Shown: positions 49,801 to 55,998 of the stretch, one piece after another
Layout: the number at the start of each line of letters is the position of its first letter
How positions within the stretch are numbered: the stretch's first letter is position 1
Assembly (NCBI RefSeq): GCF_000600295.1
Contig: NZ_JEMG01000001.1
Span: forward strand, 1,927,165 to 1,991,164
Reading direction: 5' to 3'
Source: Hylemonella gracilis str. Niagara R
GTDB taxonomy: Bacteria > Pseudomonadota > Gammaproteobacteria > Burkholderiales > Burkholderiaceae_C
DNA: 64,000 bases
Translations under genes and position numbers: made by a program
The notes under the pieces: model-generated
What the model was told of the DNA's origin: nothing
Database searches by the model: none
Seen by the model: the letters and a program-made list of their open reading frames with translations, nothing else

Positions 49801-50424
49801 CGGGTCGAAGGTGCGGATGCTGTCCACTTCATTGTCGAACAGGTCCACGCGAAAGGGCACGGCGGAGCCCATGGGGAACAGGTCGATCAGGCCGCCACGC
49901 ACCGCGTACTCGCCCGGACTGACCACCTGGGTGACGTGGTTGTAGCCGGCCAGGGTGAGCTGGCTGCGCAGGGCGGCTTCGTCGAGTTTCTGCTTGACCT
50001 TGAACTCGAAGGTGGTGGCCGCCAGAAAGCTGGGTGGGGCCAGCCGGTAGAGCGCGGTCGTGGCAGGCATCAGCACCAGGTCGATGGTGTCTTCCGGCTT
50101 GACCGCGCCGGTGCTGCTCTGGCCCGTGTTGTAGAGCCGCCAGAGCGTGGCCAGGCGCTCGCTGATCAGGTCCTGGTGCGGCGAGAAGCTGTCGTAGGGC
50201 AGCGTTTCCCAGTCGGGAAAGACGGCACAGCGCAGCGTGGGTGCGAAGAAGGCGATCTCGTCGATCAGGCGCTGCGTGTCGGTCGCGTCGGCGCAGACGA
50301 TGGCCAGCAGGCGTCCCGCTTCTTTCTCGCGCTCGGCCAGACGGGCCAGCAACAGGGCGTCGGCGGAGCCGGGCGGGCGGGGCAGGGTGTGGCGCTTGCC
50401 GGTTTGAAGCTTGGGGAGTTCCAT
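46900..50424 (-). CDS. mfd: Transcription-repair coupling factor Mfd
   Basis: Mfd removes RNA polymerase stalled at DNA lesions and recruits UvrA. The protein has about 1174 residues. An N-terminal UvrB-like region (VLMPATTALYRLAP, SPGEYAVRGGLIDLFP) is followed by the RNA-polymerase-interacting domain (LNVGDPVVHASHGIGRYRGLV). The translocase follows with Walker A GDVGFGKT near 650-657 and the DEEH box near 750 (LIIDEEHRFG), then RGRVGRSHHQAYAYL. The C-terminal domain completes it. The ATG at 50424 gives the expected MELPKLQTG, LPRPPGSADALLLARLA start. The open frame to 50694 upstream crosses a terminator-like hairpin and is not used. Confidence 0.96.
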   Translation of the reverse strand: MELPKLQTGKRHTLPRPPGSADALLLARLAEREKEAGRLLAIVCADATDTQRLIDEIAFFAPTLRCAVFPDWETLPYDSFSPHQDLISERLATLWRLYNTGQSSTGAVKPEDTIDLVLMPATTALYRLAPPSFLAATTFEFKVKQKLDEAALRSQLTLAGYNHVTQVVSPGEYAVRGGLIDLFPMGSAVPFRVDLFDNEVDSIRTFDPDSQRSLYPVPEVRLLPGREFPMDEGSRALFRRRWRELLEGDPTKSRLYKDMGNGVATAGIEYYLPLFFEQTATVFDYLSGGRQQSATLVLHGDIEPALRRFWTDTQDRYRLAQGEPERPPMPPEHLFLNAEQFFTLANAHAQLALKAAGSGQEAPDFAEFDRLPEVTAARGTDDPLLKLKDHLRNTQHRVLLLAESDGRRESLLDFLRASSVIPPAFDTLEEFRASEERLGIATAALQQGFAWTQEALDFVTETELFATSSGARRRKKQEQVSDVESLIKDLSELNVGDPVVHASHGIGRYRGLVNMDVGAKNPDGTPALQEFLHLEYADQAVLYVPVSQLQLISRYTGVSADEAPLHKLGSGQWERAKRKAAQQIRDAAAELLNIYARRAAREGHAFRFSPRDYEQFANDFGFEETADQKAAIHAVIQDMVSPQPMDRLVCGDVGFGKTEVALRAAFVAVTGGRQVAFLAPTTLLAEQHYQTLVDRFSKWPVKIAEMSRFRSTKEINAALKGVADGSVDIVVGTHKLLSADTKFKELGLLIIDEEHRFGVRHKEAVKALRAEVDVLTLTATPIPRTLGMALEGLRDLSVIATAPQRRLAIKTFVRNEDKGVIREAVLRELKRGGQVYFLHNEVETIENRRARLEELLPEARIGVAHGQMPERQLEAVMRDFVAQRTNLLLCSTIIETGIDVPSANTIVISRADKFGLAQLHQLRGRVGRSHHQAYAYLMVPDKESLTKQAAQRLDAIQAMEELGSGFYLAMHDLEIRGAGEVLGENQSGNMLEVGFQLYNEMLSEAVRCLKEGKEPDLLAPMSAATDINLHAPALLPDDYCGDVHMRLSFYKKLATAKKTEQIDALLEELVDRFGKLPAQAQTLIDVHRLRVISQPYGVVKVDATPQLINITFRADAPVDAMKVIELVRKNKHIKLVGNEKLRIERALPDAKARAHLVRDVLRSLGEPVREKIAT

Positions 50425-50445
50425 CGGATGCAGAAAACGCGAAAA

Positions 50446-50468
50446 CCCCCTGCGCTTTTTGCAGGGGG
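50446..50468 (-). terminator. Terminator-like hairpin in the mfd leader
   Basis: A perfect 8-bp stem CCCCCTGC/GCAGGGGG encloses a 7-base loop. Read on the minus strand it is followed by TTTTCGCGTTTT, the shape of an intrinsic terminator, and the mfd ATG comes 21 bases after the stem. With the divergent ispD gene on the other side, no minus-strand gene upstream needs terminating, so a leader attenuator or 5'-stabilising role is possible. Confidence 0.55.
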
Positions 50469-50574
50469 TGTGGCGCGATTTTAGTGGGTCGGACGTGCTG
50501 AGCCTGTTTGTGGTTGCCTCGGCGTTGCCCCAAGGGCCGGCGTGCCCGGGCGTGGGAAAATGGCAGTCCAATCC

Positions 50575-51300
50575 ATGACAGCTCTTGTGCCCCAGTTCCA
50601 CGTCCTGATTCCCTGCGCCGGCATGGGGACCCGCGCCGGTGGTTCCCTTCCCAAGCAGTACCAAGCCGTCGCAGGTCAGGCACTGGTTCTGCACACGCTG
50701 ACGGCTTTTGCCGCAGTCGCGGCCGCACAGCCTGCGCTGCGACAGGTGTTGGTGGTCGTGGCGCCTGCGGACACTTTTCTCAGTTCGACGCCGGCCTGGT
50801 CGGTGCTACCCCAGGGCGGAGCAAGCCGCGCCGAGACCGTGGCCCGAGGCCTGGCGGAGTTGCGCGCGCGGGGCGCGCAGGACGACGATTGGGTGTTGGT
50901 GCACGACGCCGCGCGCTGTCTGATCACCCCGGCGCAGATCGAGGCGTTGATGGTGGCCTGCTCCGACGACCCGGTGGGTGGCCTGCTGGCCTTGCCCTTG
51001 CCCGACACCCTCAAGCAGGCCGGGCCTGCGGGAGAGCCCGCGCGGGTCCAAGCCACGCTCGAGCGCGCCGATAAATGGCTGGCGCAGACCCCGCAGATGT
51101 TTCGCCTGGGGCAACTGACGCAAGCCCTGGAGCAGGCGGTGCGGTCCGGCGTGGCGGTGACCGACGAGGCCAGCGCCATCGAGGCCCAAGGCCTCGCGCC
51201 GCGCTTGGTGCAGGGCAGCGCGCAGAATTTCAAGGTCACCTATCCCGAGGACTTCGCACTGGCCGAGGCCGTGCTGCAAGCCAGAAAGACACAGGCATGA
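50575..51300 (+). CDS. ispD: 2-C-methyl-D-erythritol 4-phosphate cytidylyltransferase
   Basis: IspD makes CDP-methylerythritol in the non-mevalonate pathway. The 241-residue nucleotidyltransferase has [19 protein letters not shown] (CTP-binding, with the conserved Arg and Lys), LVHDAARCL and the end [14 protein letters not shown]. The ATG at 50575 is chosen; one at 50560 with GGGAAAA just before it is possible. Its stop overlaps the ispF start. Confidence 0.96.
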   Translation: MTALVPQFHVLIPCAGMGTRAGGSLPKQYQAVAGQALVLHTLTAFAAVAAAQPALRQVLVVVAPADTFLSSTPAWSVLPQGGASRAETVARGLAELRARGAQDDDWVLVHDAARCLITPAQIEALMVACSDDPVGGLLALPLPDTLKQAGPAGEPARVQATLERADKWLAQTPQMFRLGQLTQALEQAVRSGVAVTDEASAIEAQGLAPRLVQGSAQNFKVTYPEDFALAEAVLQARKTQA

Positions 51301-51782
51301 GCATTCCGGACATCAGGATCGGCGAGGGCTGGGACGTGCACCAGCTGGTCGAGGGGCGGCCCCTCATCTTGGGCGGCATACAGGTTCCCCATGACAAGGG
51401 CCTGCTCGGCCATTCGGATGCGGATGCCTTGCTGCACGCCATCACCGACGCGTTGTTTGGCGCGGCGGGCCTGGGTGATATTGGTCGCCACTTCCCCGAC
51501 ACCGACGTGCAGTTCAAGGGCGCGGATTCGGGCGTGCTGTTGGCCGAGGCCGCCGCGCGCGTGCGCGCGCAAGGCTGGCGCCTTGCCAATGTGGACAGCA
51601 CCATCGTCGCGCAGGCGCCCAAAATGGCGCCGCACATTCCTGCCATGCGTGAGCGCATCGCCACGCTGCTCGGGCTGGACGAGGCGCAGGTCAACGTGAA
51701 AGCCAAGACGGCCGAGAAACTTGGTCCTGTCGGGGAGGGTCTGAGCATCGAGGCGCGGGCCGTGGTGCTGCTGTTGCGCTGA
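51297..51782 (+). CDS. ispF: 2-C-methyl-D-erythritol 2,4-cyclodiphosphate synthase
   Basis: IspF cyclises CDP-methylerythritol 2-phosphate to MEcPP. The 161-residue protein has the zinc ligands D13 and H15 (GWDVHQL) and H47 ([17 protein letters not shown]), and a C-terminal [15 protein letters not shown]. It overlaps ispD by four bases (ATGA). The product is reduced by IspG, encoded at 20.2 kb. Confidence 0.98.
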   Translation: MSIPDIRIGEGWDVHQLVEGRPLILGGIQVPHDKGLLGHSDADALLHAITDALFGAAGLGDIGRHFPDTDVQFKGADSGVLLAEAAARVRAQGWRLANVDSTIVAQAPKMAPHIPAMRERIATLLGLDEAQVNVKAKTAEKLGPVGEGLSIEARAVVLLLR

Positions 51783-51872
51783 AGCCGCTCGTCCGGCCCG
51801 CTGTGCAGGGTCGCCTTGAACCGCAGGCTTGTGCGATGAGCCCTGGGCCTTGGGGTTGTCTCTATCTACTTT

Positions 51873-53165
51873 CTATTTCGCCTGCCGCAGCTCGATGCGG
51901 GTGCTGAAGCCCCCCAGGCTGCTGTTGCCCACGCCGAAGCGCCCGCCCATGCGGCGCAGGGTCTTGTCCACGATGGCTAGGCCCAGGCCGGCCCCGGTGG
52001 CGGCCGTGCGTGCGGCGTCGCCCCGGTAGAAAGGTTTGGTCAAGTTGGGCAGGTGCTCGGGCGCCACGCCGGGGCCATGGTCGCGCAGGCGCAGTTGCAC
52101 CCAGGGCTCGCGCGCGCGCACGCCGATATCCAGCGTGGTGATGCCAGTCTCCGGCGTCTTGCCGTAACGGCGGGCATTTTCCACGAGGTTGGAGATCACA
52201 CGCCCCAGCTCGACCGCGTCGGCCATCACCCAGAGGTCGGTGGGCAGATCGATGTTGAAGCGCATGTCCTCGCGGTGTTCGAAGGCGTAGAGGCTGCTGC
52301 GGATCACTTCGTTCAGGTTGACGCGCTCCAGCCGCACATGGTCGGGCCGCGCGTAGTCCATGAATTTGTCGATGATGGCGTCCAGCTGTTCCAGGTCGGC
52401 CACCATGTGCGCGCGCGCGTCGGCGTCGGCCACGCTCATCTCGGTTTCCAACCGCAGGCGCGACAGCGGCGTGCGCAGATCGTGGCTGATGCCCGCGAGC
52501 ATCACGGCGCGGTCCTGGTCCAGCTTGGCCAGGCGCTGGGCCATGCGGTTGAAGCCGATGTTGACCTGCCGGATCTCGGTCGTGGGCACACGTTCATTGA
52601 GCCGGCTGGCCTCGAAGTCGCCTTCGCGGATGCGGCTGGTCGCGAACGACAATTGCTTGAATGGCTGGTTGATCAGGTGGGCCACCACGGCCGTGCTGGC
52701 CAGCGTCAGCAGCACCCCGACCACCAGCCACAGCAACCAGACGCCCTGACGGGACTCGTCTGCCAGCAGGTGCAGGGTTTGCTGCCAGATCAAGGTGCTG
52801 GTGCCGACCAGCAGGCTGATGAGGCCGAAGGTGCGCCAGAAGAGGCTCAAGCCGCTGACCGGGAACGGAGGTGCCTCGACGACCGCAGTGTCGTCAAGGT
52901 CGGCACCCGCAGGTCCTTGCGAGGGTTGATGCAAGGCGGCCGCCTTGTCGTGCGGCTGTCCGGGAGCGATGCCGGCTTTCGTTACGCTGTGGTCCAGCGA
53001 GGGTTCGGACTTGTCGGCCGTCCTGCCACTGCCGTCTTCCTTGAGCCAGGCCAGCCAGCGTGCCGTGGTCGGGTCGGCTGAGAGGATGGGGCTGCCCAGG
53101 TCAGCGGCCCGACGCAGCGCTTCGTCGGAATCCGGGCCCTCGCCTGATTCGGGATTCAGTGCCAT
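51873..53165 (-). CDS. EnvZ/RisS-type sensor histidine kinase
   Basis: The 430-residue kinase has an unusual cytoplasmic N-terminal extension of about 105 residues (acidic, Ala/Pro-rich). Transmembrane helices lie at about 111-127 and 141-164 with a periplasmic loop of only about 13 residues between them. A HAMP domain, a HisKA domain with phospho-acceptor H228 (GISHDLRTPLSRLRLE), and a HATPase domain follow (NLVENARRYG, DHGPGVAPEHL, GLGLAIVDK). The gene follows its response regulator by 52 bases. A shorter extended frame to 53246 overlaps the regulator stop. With almost no periplasmic part, it probably senses through the membrane or cytoplasm. Confidence 0.92.
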   Translation of the reverse strand: MALNPESGEGPDSDEALRRAADLGSPILSADPTTARWLAWLKEDGSGRTADKSEPSLDHSVTKAGIAPGQPHDKAAALHQPSQGPAGADLDDTAVVEAPPFPVSGLSLFWRTFGLISLLVGTSTLIWQQTLHLLADESRQGVWLLWLVVGVLLTLASTAVVAHLINQPFKQLSFATSRIREGDFEASRLNERVPTTEIRQVNIGFNRMAQRLAKLDQDRAVMLAGISHDLRTPLSRLRLETEMSVADADARAHMVADLEQLDAIIDKFMDYARPDHVRLERVNLNEVIRSSLYAFEHREDMRFNIDLPTDLWVMADAVELGRVISNLVENARRYGKTPETGITTLDIGVRAREPWVQLRLRDHGPGVAPEHLPNLTKPFYRGDAARTAATGAGLGLAIVDKTLRRMGGRFGVGNSSLGGFSTRIELRQAK

Positions 53166-53217
53166 GTCCGGATCATGCGGGAGCGGGCGATGCGGGAGAG
53201 GACAATGCGGAAGTGCT

Positions 53218-53952
53218 TCAATGCGCGCCGTCCGGCACGAAGACATAACCCACGCCCCAGACCGTCTGGATGTAGCGCGGGGAGGCCGGATCGAGCTCGA
53301 TCAACTTGCGCAGGCGCGAGACCTGCACGTCCAGGCTGCGGTCAAACGGTTCGAACTCCCGGCCGCGCGCCTGCTGGGCGAGTTTCTCGCGCGACATGGG
53401 TTGACGCGGGTGCCGCACCAGGGCCTTGAGCATGGCGAATTCGCCGGTGGTCAAGGGCAGTTCCTCGCCGTCCTTGCGCAGGGTGCGCGCGCTGAGGTCG
53501 AACACGTAAGGGCCGAAGGCCACGACTTCCTGTTCGCTCGAAGGCGCGCCGGGCGCCTCGGGCGCTGGGCGGCGACGCAGCACGGCGTTGATGCGTGCCA
53601 GCAGCTCGCGCGGGTTGAAGGGCTTGCCCAGGTAGTCGTCCGCGCCAACCTCCAGGCCCACGATGCGGTCCACATCCTCGACCTTGGCGGTCAGCATGAT
53701 GATGGGCGTGCGGTCGTTCGCGGCGCGCAGGCGGCGGCAGATCGACAGGCCATCTTCGCCGGGCATCATCAGGTCCAGCACGATCAGGTCGACGGACTCG
53801 CGCAGCAGGATGCGCGTCAGTGCCTTGCCGTCCTCGGCCAAGAAGACCTCGAACCCCTCTTGGGTCAGGTAGCGACGCAGCAGGTCGCGGATGCGGGCGT
53901 CGTCGTCAACGACCAGGATCTTGTCGGTACGGCTGTTGGATGGGGTCGTCAT
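53218..53952 (-). CDS. ompR: OmpR-family response regulator
   Basis: The 244-residue regulator has a receiver domain with acidic pocket D16-D17, phospho-acceptor D60 (IVLDLMMPGEDG) and the switch lysine in LGKPFNPRELLAR. A winged-helix DNA-binding domain follows (VFDLSARTLRKDGEELPLTTGEFAMLKAL, RSLDVQVSRLRKLIE, TVWGVGYVFVPDG). The ending YVFVPDG is typical of OmpR rather than PhoB. It pairs with the downstream kinase as in ompR-envZ or risA-risS. An OmpR-like box (GTAAC-N5-GAAAAC) lies about 115 bases upstream, suggesting autoregulation. Confidence 0.92.
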   Translation of the reverse strand: MTTPSNSRTDKILVVDDDARIRDLLRRYLTQEGFEVFLAEDGKALTRILLRESVDLIVLDLMMPGEDGLSICRRLRAANDRTPIIMLTAKVEDVDRIVGLEVGADDYLGKPFNPRELLARINAVLRRRPAPEAPGAPSSEQEVVAFGPYVFDLSARTLRKDGEELPLTTGEFAMLKALVRHPRQPMSREKLAQQARGREFEPFDRSLDVQVSRLRKLIELDPASPRYIQTVWGVGYVFVPDGAH

Positions 53953-54064
53953 GGCACAGACAGAAAAAGTTGTAATGCGTTGAAATGACTGAAATCGGAA
54001 AAACCGCACGGGAACGAGCGGGATTGTGACGCCGACCGCCTGCCCACAAGGTAGGTGCAACGAT

Positions 54065-54085
54065 TCGTTTTCATAATGTTACAAA
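54065..54085 (-). promoter_or_regulatory. Possible OmpR-type binding site upstream of the response regulator
   Basis: The minus strand has GTAAC (54078-54082) and GAAAAC (54067-54072) whose first bases are about 10-11 bases apart, resembling tandem OmpR half-sites. It lies about 115 bases upstream of the regulator ATG in a 199-base gap that also contains a CACAAT hexamer. Confidence 0.3.
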
Positions 54086-54151
54086 GCCCCCGGAACCCCG
54101 GCCTGGTTTGGGGAGGTGAATGGGCTTGGGCGTCCAACTCGTTCGCCACCG

Positions 54152-54934
54152 CTACTGCGCCGCCCAGCCGCCGTCCATGTTCCAGGCCACGCCGCGCACA
54201 TTGTCAGCCGCAGCCGAGCAGAGAAACACGGCCAGCGCGCCCAGTTCCTCGGGCGTTGTGAACTGCAGCGAGGGCTCTTTTTCGCCGAGCAGGAGCTTGG
54301 TGGCCTCGGCATTGCTCAGTTTCAAGGCCTGGGCCTTGGCGTCCACCTGCTTTTGCACCAGGGGCGTGAGCACCCAGCCGGGACAGATGGCGTTGCAGGT
54401 CACGCCGGTGGTGGCGTTTTCCAGCGCCGTGACCTTGGTCAGGCCCACCACGCCATGTTTAGCGGCGACGTAGGCGGATTTCTCGGCCGAGGCGACCAGA
54501 CCATGCACGGACGCCACGTTGATGATGCGGCCCCAGCCCTTGCCATGGTTCGCGGCCAGCATGGCGGGCAGGGCCAGGCGCGTGGCGTGAAAGGCGCTGG
54601 AGAGATTGATCGCGATGATGGCGTCCCAGCGCTCGGGCGGAAAGTTCTCCACCCGCGCGACATGCTGGATGCCGGCGTTGTTGACCAGGATGTCCACGCG
54701 GCCGAAACGCTGGGCGGCATGGGCCATCATCGCTTCGATCTCGTTGGGGCGGCTCATGTCCGCGCCGTGGTAGTCCACCTGCGCGCCCAGCGCCGCGATC
54801 TCCCGCTTCGGCCCCTCGGCGTCGCCGAAGCCGTTGAGCACGATGTTCGCACCCTGCTGCGCCAGGGCCTTGGCGATGCCCAGCCCGATACCGCTGGTGG
54901 AACCCGTGACCAGCGCGGTCTTGCCTTTCAGCAT
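54152..54934 (-). CDS. bdhA: 3-hydroxybutyrate dehydrogenase
   Basis: This short-chain dehydrogenase interconverts 3-hydroxybutyrate and acetoacetate with NAD, the link between poly-3-hydroxybutyrate turnover and acetyl-CoA. The 260-residue protein has the cofactor motif TGSTSGIG at 10-17, NNAG at about 85-88, and the catalytic S142, Y155 and K159 (SAYVAAKHG). The substrate-specific ending SLQFTTPEELGALAVFL fits BdhA. The start is the ATG at 54934, since GGAG lies 7-10 bases upstream; an ATG 12 bases earlier lacks that spacing and gives 264 residues. Confidence 0.93.
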   Translation of the reverse strand: MLKGKTALVTGSTSGIGLGIAKALAQQGANIVLNGFGDAEGPKREIAALGAQVDYHGADMSRPNEIEAMMAHAAQRFGRVDILVNNAGIQHVARVENFPPERWDAIIAINLSSAFHATRLALPAMLAANHGKGWGRIINVASVHGLVASAEKSAYVAAKHGVVGLTKVTALENATTGVTCNAICPGWVLTPLVQKQVDAKAQALKLSNAEATKLLLGEKEPSLQFTTPEELGALAVFLCSAAADNVRGVAWNMDGGWAAQ

Positions 54935-54983
54935 GTATGTCTCCATCCCGCTAGGGGGTAAATCGATGAATTAGGATGATGCC

Positions 54984-55973
54984 ATGCGCGACGCCCTGTA
55001 CCGCGCGCGCCGCACGGACCTCACCATGATCGAACCCAAGCTGAATCACGTCTCCTGCCCCGGTGCCAGCGCCAGCGGCGTCGATGGCACCCACCGCGTG
55101 GCTTACTGGCAATGGGGCCGTGATGACGCACCCCATGTGGTGGTCTGCGTGCACGGCCTGTCGCGCCAAGGACGTGATTTTGACGTGCTCGCCCGTGCCC
55201 TGCTTCAGGCCTCGGGTGGTGAACAGGGCGATTTGCGCGTGATCTGCCCCGATATCGTTGGGCGCGGGCGCAGCGACTGGCTCGCCGATCCCCTGGGCTA
55301 CCAGATTCCCGTGTACGCGGCGGACATGGCTGTCCTGCTCGGCGTCTTGAAACCGCGCACGCTGGATTGGGTGGGCACCAGCATGGGGGGCTTGATCGGC
55401 TTGGCCCTGCTTGGGCAGGCGGCCCTGCATCCGGCATCGCTGCCCGCGCCCGTTCCGATCCGCAAGCTGGTACTCAACGACGTCGGCCCGGTCATCGCCT
55501 GGGCGGCGCTGGAGCGCATCGGCACCTACCTGGGCGCACCCATGCGTTTCGACACGGTGGAGCAGGCCGCCGAGGCGCTGCGCCTCATCTCTGCGGGTTT
55601 TGGTCCGCACACGCGCGAGCAGTGGCTGGAATTGAGCCGACCCATGCTCAAACCTGCGCCGCTGGAAGCGGGCAAGGGGATGGGGTATGTGCTGCACTAC
55701 GACCCGGCCATCGCCGCGCCCTACCGGCAGATGACGCCCGAGAGCGCCGCCGCGGGCGAGGCCATGCTTTGGCAGTTGTACGACGCCATCACCGCCGACA
55801 CGCTGCTGCTCCGGGGCAAGGAGTCCGATCTTTTGTCCGTCGAAACCGCGCAGGCCATGACCCAGCGGGGACCACGGGCGCGCTTGCTTGAGTTCGAAGG
55901 CGTGGGCCATGCGCCGACGCTGGTGGCCGATGCGCAGGTGCGGGCGGTGCGGGCGTTTCTGCTCGGGGCGTGA
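54984..55973 (+). CDS. Alpha/beta hydrolase
   Basis: The 329-residue alpha/beta-hydrolase-fold protein has the oxyanion motif CVHGLSRQGRDF, the nucleophile elbow GTSMGG with S133, a likely catalytic His H309 in GVGHAPTL, and an acid in the segment before it (LRGKESDLL). AGGA lies 8-11 bases before the ATG. It is divergent from bdhA and separated from it by 49 bases. A role in hydroxybutyrate oligomer or ester cleavage is only suggested by that neighbour. Confidence 0.87.
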   Translation: MRDALYRARRTDLTMIEPKLNHVSCPGASASGVDGTHRVAYWQWGRDDAPHVVVCVHGLSRQGRDFDVLARALLQASGGEQGDLRVICPDIVGRGRSDWLADPLGYQIPVYAADMAVLLGVLKPRTLDWVGTSMGGLIGLALLGQAALHPASLPAPVPIRKLVLNDVGPVIAWAALERIGTYLGAPMRFDTVEQAAEALRLISAGFGPHTREQWLELSRPMLKPAPLEAGKGMGYVLHYDPAIAAPYRQMTPESAAAGEAMLWQLYDAITADTLLLRGKESDLLSVETAQAMTQRGPRARLLEFEGVGHAPTLVADAQVRAVRAFLLGA

Positions 55974-55998
55974 GGCGCGGACTGCGCGGGCATGAAGC

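Noticed and set aside
47908-50484. Plus-strand open frame of about 858 codons opposite mfd
   Set aside because: Antisense shadow of mfd with no recognisable domain and no start signals.
50425-50694. N-terminal extension of mfd
   Set aside because: It would translate through the leader hairpin and overlap the start of divergent ispD; the family N-terminus begins at 50424.
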